From the NCBI GenBank assembly GCA_902167985.1, contig CABHNZ010000002.1, positions 124,001 to 188,000 of the forward strand: a stretch of DNA of 64,000 nt, given 5' to 3'. Of the stretch, positions 28,632 to 37,003 are shown in pieces. The notes beneath the pieces were generated by a model. The model saw only the letters and a program-made list of their open reading frames with translations. It was not told the DNA's origin and ran no database searches. This DNA is from Shinella sp. UYSO24 (GTDB lineage: Bacteria > Pseudomonadota > Alphaproteobacteria > Rhizobiales > Rhizobiaceae). Numbering within the stretch: position 1 is the first letter of the stretch; each line of letters begins with the position of its first letter. A program made the position numbers and the translations under genes.

Positions 28632-28945
28632 TGTTGTTTCAACCAAGGAGAGAGGAGGTAACCGTGCCCGCAGCCGACGGTGTGGGATGTTTCGGCGCGT
28701 TGCATCCGCTGCCAATGTCGGGCAATGTCCGCGCCTGCAGAAAGGCTGCCGAAATGCCGGTGGCCGGCTGCAGAAGGCACGAGGGAGGAGTGCTGGAACG
28801 CAGACATGAGGGCTTCGATGGATGGGAACATAAACGGCCTGAGACAAGGAACCACAGGCCGCCAGCCGCCAATTAGTTGGAAAGCTGATTATCAGCTACG
28901 ACACCAACTTGCCGTTGTCAATTCAGATAGGAGGAAGATTTCGCC
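28632..28945. promoter_or_regulatory. Divergent control region of dehydrogenase and MarR genes
   Basis: 314 bases between the leftward dehydrogenase operon and the rightward MarR-type gene. Small frames here look like chance. The nested palindrome at 28875-28909 is the main structure. AGGAGG at about 28930-28935 is the ribosome site for the MarR start. Confidence 0.5.
28875..28909. promoter_or_regulatory. Nested palindrome, candidate MarR operator
   Basis: The inner arms AGCTGAT (28883-28889) and ATCAGCT (28891-28897) are perfect with one spacer base. The outer arms AGTTGG (28875-28880) and CCAACT (28904-28909) flank them. It is located 37 bases before the MarR-type start, where autorepression sites usually lie. 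Confidence 0.5.
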
Positions 28946-29389
28946 GTGAAACTGACTGCCGAACACATGCGCAATACGCATGGTATTCTCCTGCGGCGTT
29001 GCCAGCAGGTTGCCATGACGATTTATATGGAGGAGGCGGCCGAGCTCGACTTTTCGCCGACCCAGTTCAGCGCCCTGGCTTTCATACAGATCGAACCGGG
29101 CATTCATCAAAACGCGCTCGGCAAGAAGATTGCTCTCGACCGCTCATCGGTCACCAAATGTGTCGAGATACTGGAAAATCGGCATTTCATCCGCCGCGAG
29201 GTGGACCGGAAAGACAAGCGTGCGCGCCTGCTGTTCATCACGCCCGAGGGAGAGGCGACGCTCGAACAGGCAAGTGCAGCGGCCATGCGCGCAAAGACGC
29301 GCATTGAAGAGCGAATGGGAAAAGATCGTTTCTCCAATTTCATCAAAGACCTCCACGCTTTCAGCGCGGTGCTTGACGAGATGGAGTAG
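28946..29389 (+). CDS. MarR-family transcriptional regulator
   Basis: 147 residues. The winged-helix core is shown by LDFSPTQFSALAFIQIEPGIHQNALGKKIALDRSSVTKCVEILENRHFIRREVDRKDKRARLLFITPEG, with the wing DRKDKRAR intact. It starts at GTG 28946 after a strong AGGAGG. It is divergent from the dehydrogenase operon and probably represses it in response to an aromatic or sugar-derived ligand. Confidence 0.9.
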   Translation: MKLTAEHMRNTHGILLRRCQQVAMTIYMEEAAELDFSPTQFSALAFIQIEPGIHQNALGKKIALDRSSVTKCVEILENRHFIRREVDRKDKRARLLFITPEGEATLEQASAAAMRAKTRIEERMGKDRFSNFIKDLHAFSAVLDEME

Positions 29390-29444
29390 AAGAGGGTGGC
29401 GGCGCGCCAAGCCAAGCCAAGCCAAGCGAAGTGAGGCGCCCCAC

Positions 29445-29875
29445 TTACCGCGCTATGCGCGTCGACAGGATGATGGATGACATTGTCCGCTCGACGCCCG
29501 CAATTTCGCCGATCTCGTCGATCAGCCGGTCGAGTTCGGCAATGCTCGGGGCAGCAACGATCGCGATAAGGTCAAATGTGCCGCTCACGGAGTACAGGGT
29601 CGTGACCTCGCTGACCTCGTTCAGCGAGGCCGTCACGCCGCCAAGGGCCTTTGGTGCGATGGTAATCATCACATGAGCCCGGACCAGTTCCGAGAGATAG
29701 GTTTCCGAAAAGCGTACCCCGTAACCGGCAATGACCTTGTCGCGCTCCATGCGCTCGATTCGTGCCTGCACGGTGGTGCGCGACAGGCCGAGACGTTGGC
29801 GAGAACGGCGACGGGCATCCGTGCATTCTCGTTCAAGAGAGCCAGCAATTCCCGGTCCTTATCCGTCACTGCCAT
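29445..29875 (-). CDS. Lrp/AsnC-family regulator, one frame break
   Basis: The N-terminal frame reads MAVTDKDRELLALLNENARMPVAVLA and the C-terminal frame reads VQARIERMERDKVIAGYGVRF through a RAM ligand-binding domain to RIAR. The join needs one base near 29797 (AAACG read as AACG), restoring the helix-turn-helix KRLGLSRTTVQARI. The repaired length is 143 residues, normal for Lrp. ATG 29875 follows GAGGGGG at suitable spacing. It is divergent from the saccharopine dehydrogenase-like gene, which it probably controls in response to an amino acid. Confidence 0.85.
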
Positions 29876-29985
29876 GCCTGGCCCCCTCTCGTTGGTCACT
29901 TTGCCGATTCGGATCGGCATCTTGCCTATAATGCCCATCCATATAGCACATTATGCAGCTGTGATCCGCCGATAATCGGCCTATC

Positions 29986-30007
29986 CCTATAGGAAACCTA
30001 TAGGAAA
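29986..30007. repeat. Tandem 11-bp repeat with CCTATAGG palindromes
   Basis: CCTATAGGAAA occurs twice head to tail (29986-29996 and 29997-30007), each containing the palindrome CCTATAGG. One helical turn per repeat and the position 16 bases before the start at 30023 suggest a regulator site, possibly for the divergent Lrp-type protein. Slippage duplication is the alternative. Confidence 0.5.
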
Positions 30008-30022
30008 TCGAGGGGATCGATC

Positions 30023-31168
30023 ATGAAGGACATCGTTGTCATCGGCGCAGGCAAGATTGGCGGCGCGATTGCGGATATGCTGGTTGCAACCGGCGACTAC
30101 CGTGTCACGATTGCGGATCGAAGCGAGGGCCAGCTTGCCGCCGTCAGTCGTCATCCGGCGATCGAGACCAGGGTCGTCGATATCAGCGACGAGGGCGGTC
30201 TGGATGCAGTGCTCTCCGGCGCATTTGCAGTCCTCTCGGCCGCACCGTTTCACCTGACGGGCCAGGTCGCCAGATCGGCCTTCCGGACCGGCACGCATTA
30301 TCTTGACCTGACCGAGGATGTCGCCACGACAAAACAGGTCGAGCAGCTTGCGGCCGGTGCCTCCACCGCCTTCATTCCCCAATGCGGCCTTGCACCCGGC
30401 TTCATCTCGATCGTTGCCAATGATCTGGCAAAGCGTTTCGACAGTCTCGACAGTGTGCGCATGCGCGTCGGCGCCTTGCCGCAATTTCCGTCTAATGCGC
30501 TCAATTACAACCTGACATGGAGCACGGACGGGCTGATCAACGAGTATATCGAGCCCTGCGAGGCGATCGTCGAGGGCAGGCTGATCAGCGTGCCGGCGAT
30601 GGAAGAGCGCGAGGAATTTTCGCTCGACGGCGTGACCTACGAGGCCTTCAACACATCCGGCGGCCTCGGAACGCTGGCAAAATCGCTGGAAGGCAAGGTG
30701 CGGACGATGAATTACCGCACGATCCGCTACCCAGGCCATCAGGCGATCATCAAGGCGCTGCTCAACGATTTCAACCTGAAGAACCGTCGTGATGTTCTGA
30801 AGGATCTCTTCGAAAATTCCCTGCCGGCGACGATGCAGGACGTGGTCGTCATCTTCGTGACCGTCTGCGGCTGGCGCGATGGCCGCTACATGCAGGAAAC
30901 CTATGCCAACAAGGTCTATGCCGGCATGGTCGGCACCCGGCAGATGAGCGCGATCCAGATTACGACGGCCGCGGGCATTACCACGGTTCTTGATCTGCTG
31001 GCGCAAGGCAAGCTGCCGGCGCGCGGCTTCGTGCGGCAGGAGGAGATCGGTCTCGACGATTTCCTGGCCAACCGTTTCGGCAGGTTTTACGTGCCGGCCA
31101 AGGCAGGTTCTTCGCCGCAGGGCAGATCGCGGCCTGACGGCGGGCAAGTGGCAAGAAGGCCGGCTTGA
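30023..31168 (+). CDS. Saccharopine dehydrogenase-family protein
   Basis: 381 residues. It has an N-terminal Rossmann fold (IVVIGAGKIGGAIADMLVATGDYRVTIADRS) and the saccharopine dehydrogenase C-domain with HYLDLTED, PQCGLAPGF and RTIRYPGHQ. It is most likely a lysine-catabolic NAD-dependent enzyme (saccharopine to glutamate and aminoadipate semialdehyde) or a close relative. The divergent Lrp-type regulator supports an amino-acid role. GAGGGG lies seven bases before ATG 30023. The last residues (GSSPQGRSRPDGGQVARRPA) are unlike the rest and might reflect another read error. Confidence 0.85.
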   Translation: MKDIVVIGAGKIGGAIADMLVATGDYRVTIADRSEGQLAAVSRHPAIETRVVDISDEGGLDAVLSGAFAVLSAAPFHLTGQVARSAFRTGTHYLDLTEDVATTKQVEQLAAGASTAFIPQCGLAPGFISIVANDLAKRFDSLDSVRMRVGALPQFPSNALNYNLTWSTDGLINEYIEPCEAIVEGRLISVPAMEEREEFSLDGVTYEAFNTSGGLGTLAKSLEGKVRTMNYRTIRYPGHQAIIKALLNDFNLKNRRDVLKDLFENSLPATMQDVVVIFVTVCGWRDGRYMQETYANKVYAGMVGTRQMSAIQITTAAGITTVLDLLAQGKLPARGFVRQEEIGLDDFLANRFGRFYVPAKAGSSPQGRSRPDGGQVARRPA

Positions 31169-31179
31169 TATCCGGCCTT
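31156..31179. terminator. Hairpin at convergent gene ends
   Basis: AAGGCCGG (31156-31163) pairs perfectly with CCGGCCTT (31172-31179). The loop contains the saccharopine dehydrogenase-like stop codon (31166-31168). It lies between convergent genes and may stop transcription from either side despite lacking a long T-run. Confidence 0.45.
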
Positions 31180-31208
31180 CTGATGGATCGTTGTTTCGGC
31201 TGCCGGTG

Positions 31209-32047
31209 TCACAGCGTTTTCGGGATACGTGCCACGGAGCGTAACTCTTCGGCCGTGGTGGTGGGGAAGCCGAAGAATTCGAGATAGGCGGGGATCTGCT
31301 CGAACAGCATATCGGTGCCGACCTGATAGGGGCACCCTTTCTTGCGGGCAGCAGCAAGAAACGGCGTGATCTCCTGCTTCATTACCACCTCACCGACAAA
31401 AGTGTCCGGCGACAGCGTGTCACATCGATCGGCAGTGGATCGCCGGGCTGCATGCCGAGCGGAGTGGCGTTGACGACAATATCGAAGCCCGCCGGATCCG
31501 CCGAACCGGTCGTCACCTCGATCTGCGGATAATGCTTGCGCAACCTCTCTGCCAGCGAGAGCATCGTCGTCTCATAGGCATCGAAGAGCGCAATACGGCT
31601 GACGCCGGCTTTCGCAAAGGCGGCAGCAATGGCGGAGCCGACCCCGCCGGAGCCGACGACCAGAACCTTGGCACCGGGGACGCTGCGCCCTTTGCGCAGC
31701 ACGCCGCGGACAAAACCTTCGCCATCGAACATATCACCGACGAGCCTGCCATCCGGCCCGAGTCTGACCGCATTGCAGGAGCCCGCGACCTGGGCGCTGG
31801 TCGAGATCTCGTCGATCAGCCCCATCACCGTGACCTTGTGCGGCATGGTGATGAGCGCGCCATGAATGTTGGACAGGCGAAAGACGAGCTTCAGAAAGTC
31901 GGGGAAATTTTCCGGCCGGCAGCCCATAGGCACGACGACGGCGTCGATATTGTGTTTTTCGAAATAGGGGTTGTAGATCAGGGGCGCCTTGAATGTTTCG
32001 GTGGGAAAGCCGAGATGGGCGATGATCCGGGTCGTACCGCTGATCAT
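31209..32047 (-). CDS. Shikimate/quinate dehydrogenase (AroE family), one frame break
   Basis: The product has the AroE layout: substrate domain (LITMPHKVTVMGLIDEISTSAQVAGSCNAVR, with the catalytic Lys of MPHK), then a NAD(P) fold (VLVVGSGGVGSAIAAAFAKAG) and NATPLGM. The frame breaks near 31415 (CGCCTG read as CGCTG). Repair continues SPDTFVGEVVMKQEITPFLAAARKKGC and QVGTDMLFEQ to TGA 31209-31211, 279 residues. In this cluster it would interconvert shikimate (or quinate) and dehydroshikimate (or dehydroquinate) for catabolism rather than for aromatic amino-acid synthesis. It overlaps the MocA-like gene by ATGA (32044-32047). Confidence 0.87.
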
Positions 32048-33138
32048 GCGATAACACCTTCTGTCAGGGAAAATCCGTCATTCGCCGCCGCAATCTCGAT
32101 TGCGCGGCCGGTCTTGGCCGATGTTTTCACGGCCTCGATCACCCGCAGGGTCTCAAGCCCGTCGCGCCCGCTGACCCGCGGCCCTGCCGCACCATCGATC
32201 ACCTCGCAGAAATGCCGGATCTGGACGGCGAGCGGATCGGCCGGGACGTAAGGCACGCGGCGGCGCTGCAGCGGTTCGAGCCAGCCTCGCGGCCCCACAT
32301 TCGACCAGAGTTCCAATGCGGGGAGGCTGAGCGCGCCATGCGTGCCGCCGATCTGGTAACAGCCTTCATTCTGGTTGGGGTAGGCGCTGTTCTCATTCGC
32401 GGTCAGCTCCCAGCTCCAGGGTGCCACGACCGCATCGGAGACATTGAACGTTGCCAGCGCGCCGCTCCTGAAGCGCAGCAGGATGACGGCCGTTTCCTCC
32501 ACGGCATGACCGCGAACCGCATTGCTCTCGATTGCATGGACTGTCGCCACCTCGCCGAAGAAATGGCGGAAGAGATCGATGTCATGGATAAGATTGAGGA
32601 AGACCGGGCCAGCCCCCGCCCTGGTGCGCCAGGCCATGTCGAAATAGTCGTCCGGCTTCATCGTCCAGAAATAGCCGTGGGCTGTCAGCACCGTGCCGAG
32701 TTCGCCGCTTTCAAGGATTTCCTTGGCCTTGGCAATCAAAGGATTGTGGCGGCGATGGTGGCCGACAAGCAGTGGAATGCCGGCTTTCTCGGCCGCCTGC
32801 ACCAATGTCTCGGCTTGCCGCACACTGTCGGCAATCGGCTTTTCCACCAGCGCCGGGATGCCGGCTCGCACGGCCGCAAGCCCGTTTTCGACATGCAACC
32901 CGTTCGGCGTCGCGATGATGACGCCATCCGGCCGGCTTGCCGAATGAGCCGACGCAAAATCCGCATGCCAGGGCGCGCCGATCTCCTCGGCAAAGGCCTT
33001 GCCCGCCGGGGAGGGGTCTATGATGGCCGCAAGTGCCGTGCGCTCTTCCGCCAGTACCCGCTCGACATGGCGCCGCCCGATGAGCCCGGCTCCCATGACC
33101 GCAATGTTGAAAACCCGTTTCGTGCTCACGCGCGTCAC
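32044..33138 (-). CDS. Gfo/Idh/MocA-family oxidoreductase
   Basis: 364 residues. It has an NAD-binding N-domain (FNIAVMGAGLIGRRHVERVL), the LVEKPIADS motif whose Lys is part of the catalytic triad, and a C-domain with FLNLIHDIDLFRHFFGEV (Asp and His of the active site). Family members oxidise cyclitols and sugars such as inositol. It is translationally coupled to the AroE-like gene inside a quinate/shikimate cluster, so it probably acts on quinate, shikimate or a related cyclic polyol. Its exact reaction is not known. Confidence 0.9.
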   Translation of the reverse strand: MTRVSTKRVFNIAVMGAGLIGRRHVERVLAEERTALAAIIDPSPAGKAFAEEIGAPWHADFASAHSASRPDGVIIATPNGLHVENGLAAVRAGIPALVEKPIADSVRQAETLVQAAEKAGIPLLVGHHRRHNPLIAKAKEILESGELGTVLTAHGYFWTMKPDDYFDMAWRTRAGAGPVFLNLIHDIDLFRHFFGEVATVHAIESNAVRGHAVEETAVILLRFRSGALATFNVSDAVVAPWSWELTANENSAYPNQNEGCYQIGGTHGALSLPALELWSNVGPRGWLEPLQRRRVPYVPADPLAVQIRHFCEVIDGAAGPRVSGRDGLETLRVIEAVKTSAKTGRAIEIAAANDGFSLTEGVIA

Positions 33139-33171
33139 CTCGCCCTTCTGGTCGCCTTTCTGGCGGATCGG

Positions 33172-33936
<765 letters not shown>

Positions 33937-34005
33937 GTTGGAAACTCCAGTTCCGGATCGACCGGTGATGATCTGTGCCCAGTGCCTAGCTTGGCCTCGC
34001 CCGGC

Positions 34006-34647
34006 TCAGCGGGCCGAGAGCGCGAAGCGCCGCTCCAGCCTTGCGCCGAGAATGGTCAGCGGGCAGCACATGACGAAATAGAGGGCGCCGACGATGCCGA
34101 AGACCAGAAGCGGCTCGAAAATCTGGTTCGAGATGATGTTGCCGGCGCGGGTGAGTTCGGTGAAGCCGACGATGGCTGCAAGCGAGGTGCCCTTGATCAG
34201 CTGTACAAGGAAGCCGATGGTCGCCGGCAGCGAGATGCGGATTGCCTGCGGCAGGATCACATCCTTCATGCGGGCGGCATATTTGATGCTGAGCGCCTTG
34301 GCGGCCTCTGTCTGTCCGCGCGGCACGGCTTCGATGGAGCCCCGCCAGATCTCGCCGAGATAGGCGCTGGCATGCAGCGTCAGGCCGATTGCGACGGCAA
34401 TCCAGGCGTCCAGCTTGAGGCCGATCAGCGCCAGTCCATAATAGACGACGAAGAGCTGCATCAGAAGCGGCGTGCCCTGGAAAATGCCGATATAGCCGGC
34501 CGTCAGCCTTTCGAGGAGACTGTTGCCGCAGGTGCGCAGAAGCGCCACGACAAGCCCGCCGATACCGCCACAGACGAAGCCGACCGCCGACAGGACCACC
34601 GTCCATTTCAGGCCGATCAGCAGGAAGAAGAATTCATCGCGTCCCAT
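34006..34647 (-). CDS. Polar amino acid-type ABC transporter permease
   Basis: 213 residues with about five membrane segments. It carries the EAA loop (GSIEAVPRGQTEAAKALSIKYAARMKDVILPQAIRISLP) that docks on the ATPase, plus the family N-terminal FQGTPLLMQLF. It forms a heterodimer with the permease encoded ten bases upstream at 34657. Confidence 0.92.
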   Translation of the reverse strand: MGRDEFFFLLIGLKWTVVLSAVGFVCGGIGGLVVALLRTCGNSLLERLTAGYIGIFQGTPLLMQLFVVYYGLALIGLKLDAWIAVAIGLTLHASAYLGEIWRGSIEAVPRGQTEAAKALSIKYAARMKDVILPQAIRISLPATIGFLVQLIKGTSLAAIVGFTELTRAGNIISNQIFEPLLVFGIVGALYFVMCCPLTILGARLERRFALSAR

Positions 34648-34656
34648 AATATCCTC

Positions 34657-35325
34657 CTACTTGACCGGATAGGCGAAGCAGCGCGCCGAGATGAGACCGA
34701 AGATGCGCATCATCACCCAGGAGATGACGAGGTAGAACGCGGTCACGGTGAAATAGACCTCGAAGCTGCGGAAGCTTTCGGATTCGATCCGTTGCGAGAC
34801 GGAGGTCAGCTCATAGGCGGAGATGGCCGAGGCGATACTCGTCGTCAGGGTCAGAAGCACGAACTGGCTGGTCAGCGATGGATAGATGGCGCGCAGGGCA
34901 GGCTTCAGGATGATGAAGCGGAAGACCTGGGCCTTGCGCAGGCCGAGCGCATAGCCTGCCTCGCGCTGGCCGGCCGGTATCGACTGCACGCCGCCGCGGA
35001 TGATCTCGATCGCATAGGCACCGCCATTGATACCGAGCGCGATGATTGCCGTCACGGTCGGATCGAGCTTCAGGCCCGCCAATGGCAGGGCGAAGTAGAT
35101 GAAGAAGATCTGCACCAGGAAGGGCGTGTTGCGGATCAGCTCGACGAAGCCGATGACCAGCCATCTGACCGGCTTGAGCGGGGATTCCCGCAGCATGACG
35201 CCGCCGATGCCGATCACGATAGCCAGCAGCATGCCGCTGATCGCCAGACCGAATGTCCCGAGACAGCCGAGGAGCAGATCGTGGAACCCGTCAAAGACGG
35301 GCGTGAAATCCAGCTGATAATTCAT
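34657..35325 (-). CDS. Polar amino acid-type ABC transporter permease
   Basis: 222 residues with about five membrane segments. The docking loop is GVQSIPAGQREAGYALGLRKAQVFRFIILKPALRAIYP, and RNTPFLVQIFFIYFALP is characteristic of HisMQ-type permeases. It is the second half of the transmembrane pore together with the 34006 gene. Confidence 0.92.
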   Translation of the reverse strand: MNYQLDFTPVFDGFHDLLLGCLGTFGLAISGMLLAIVIGIGGVMLRESPLKPVRWLVIGFVELIRNTPFLVQIFFIYFALPLAGLKLDPTVTAIIALGINGGAYAIEIIRGGVQSIPAGQREAGYALGLRKAQVFRFIILKPALRAIYPSLTSQFVLLTLTTSIASAISAYELTSVSQRIESESFRSFEVYFTVTAFYLVISWVMMRIFGLISARCFAYPVK

Positions 35326-35352
35326 GGTGTTATCTCTGGTCTTTTGTTGTTG

Positions 35353-35796
35353 TCAGCGCGGCTTGACGAACCGGGCCATGGCCTGGATCGCAAGGCCGTA
35401 GCCATCCGCCCCGAAGCCGATCATGATTGCCGTCGCAACCCGCGAGATCAGCGAGTTGTGGTAGATGCTCTCGCGTGCATGGACATTCGAGATATGCAGC
35501 TCGATCTTCGGCGGATCGTAGGTCTTCAGCGCATCGAGAAGTGCGATCGACGTGAACGTGTAGGCCGCAGGATTGATGATGATGCCGCAGGAGGCGTTGC
35601 GCGCCTGATGCACGCTTTCGATCAACTCGCCCTCGAAATTCGACTGGCGGAAATCCACGTCGAAACCGAGGCCTCCAGCTACAGTGATGCAGTTCTCCCT
35701 GATCTCATCAAGCGTCGTCGAACCATAGATATGCGGCTCGCGCTGTCCGAGAAGATTGAGATTGGGACCGTTCAGAATGAAGATCGTCTTGCTCAT
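35353..35796 (-). CDS. aroQ: Type II 3-dehydroquinate dehydratase
   Basis: 147 residues. The start MSKTIFILNGPNLNLLGQREPHIYG has the type II signature with the flexible-loop Arg and catalytic Tyr. INPAAYTFTSIAL and ELHISNVHARE (His and Arg of the active site) are present. The enzyme removes water from 3-dehydroquinate to give 3-dehydroshikimate. Placed between transporter genes and a dehydroshikimate dehydratase, it is the catabolic copy. The start is at 35796; the open frame continues upstream without protein character. Confidence 0.93.
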   Translation of the reverse strand: MSKTIFILNGPNLNLLGQREPHIYGSTTLDEIRENCITVAGGLGFDVDFRQSNFEGELIESVHQARNASCGIIINPAAYTFTSIALLDALKTYDPPKIELHISNVHARESIYHNSLISRVATAIMIGFGADGYGLAIQAMARFVKPR

Positions 35797-35953
35797 ATCG
35801 TTGTGCTCATGGGGAGGCTCCCGAATGTGCCATGCCGCCGAGAGCCGCTCGCCATTTAAGGCAAGCGGGCGGGGAAGCCGCGGCGAGCGTTCAATGAACG
35901 CCGCCGCCCAGTCCTGATCGCGGCCGTGAGAGTGATCGCGGAGAGGTCCGTTC

Positions 35954-36784
35954 TCAGTTCGCCGTGAACGAAATGCCCTCAAGCGATGCCGGGAATTCGG
36001 GCACCGGAACCTTCATCCACTTGTCGTAGACCTTCTTCAGCTCGCCATTCGCCCGGATCTTGTCGATGAAGGTGTTGATCGCGGCGTTGATTTCCTTTTC
36101 CCCAAGTCGGGTGCAGGCGCCGTTATAGAGCTTCTGGAATTCGAGCTTGTTTTCGAACTCGCCCGGACGGGCCTTTTCGACGCGGTCCATGTAGAAAATA
36201 TTGCCGCCGATCGTATCGACCTGGCCCGACGCAAGGGCCTGAAGGCTGGCGGCATCGCCGTCATAGCGGCGGATCGTGGTGCCGGCCGGGGCATTCTTCG
36301 TCACTTGCGTATCCTGTGCAGCACCCTTTGCGACGCCGACGGAAAATTTCGCCATATCCTCGTTGGTCTTGATCGAGGCGGATTTCGGCCCGATCAAGAC
36401 GATTGCGTTGGCGACATAGGGCTTGCTGAATTGAACGGCCTTGGCGCGTTCCGGCAGCATGGCCATGGTGGCGAAAAGCACATCGACGCGGCCGGTGGTC
36501 AGCGCCGGAATGCGGTTATTGACTTCGAGCGGCACGAATTCCACTTGGACGCCAAGCTCCTTGGCAAACAACGTGGCAATATCCGCATCCAGCCCGTCCT
36601 GCTTGCCGGCGCTGGTGACGAAGCCCCATGGCGGGTTGTCGCCCTGGATGCCGACGATGATCTTGCCGCGCGTCTTGATTTCCTGCGGCGTAACGGCGGC
36701 TGCGGGCTGAACCAGACCGGCAGCGACGACCAGAGCGGCACCGGACAGCATGAGGCTGCGGCGCGAAAGCACTTTCCTGAACAT
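35954..36784 (-). CDS. Periplasmic binding protein of the polar amino acid-type ABC transporter
   Basis: 276 residues. An export signal with a twin Arg (SRRSLMLSGAALVVAAGLVQPAAA) precedes an SBP family 3 domain (RGKIIVGIQGDNPPWGFVTSAGKQDGLDADIATLFAKELG). GGAGGAGGAG six bases before ATG 36784 decides this start over the upstream in-frame ATG at 36802. It is divergent from the dehydroshikimate dehydratase gene and first in the leftward transporter/AroQ/MocA/AroE operon. It probably captures quinate, shikimate or protocatechuate-like compounds. Confidence 0.91.
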   Translation of the reverse strand: MFRKVLSRRSLMLSGAALVVAAGLVQPAAAVTPQEIKTRGKIIVGIQGDNPPWGFVTSAGKQDGLDADIATLFAKELGVQVEFVPLEVNNRIPALTTGRVDVLFATMAMLPERAKAVQFSKPYVANAIVLIGPKSASIKTNEDMAKFSVGVAKGAAQDTQVTKNAPAGTTIRRYDGDAASLQALASGQVDTIGGNIFYMDRVEKARPGEFENKLEFQKLYNGACTRLGEKEINAAINTFIDKIRANGELKKVYDKWMKVPVPEFPASLEGISFTAN

Positions 36785-36885
36785 GATTTTCTCCTCCTCC
36801 ATGGCCGCTTTCGCGAGCCGCGGCCAATCCTCCTTCGGCCGTGGCCTAACAATTGTCAGAGATTCGAATTCATATCAACATAGTT

Positions 36886-36894
36886 TTTGCATTT
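36886..36894. promoter_or_regulatory. TTTGCATTT element in the divergent quinate promoter region
   Basis: TTTGCATTT lies between the binding-protein start (36784, leftward) and the dehydratase start (37004, rightward). The inverse copy AAATGCAAA is at 38996-39004, just before the GntR-type gene. It is a candidate half of a shared operator. Confidence 0.35.
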
Positions 36895-37003
36895 CGTATG
36901 AGAATTTCATTTTGCAGTGGCGAATTGAAATTTGGAAGGCATTCGGCATAATGCATGCTGCACCGGGCCGGGAGGACGGCTCCATGCGGCGGAGGACACA
37001 GAG

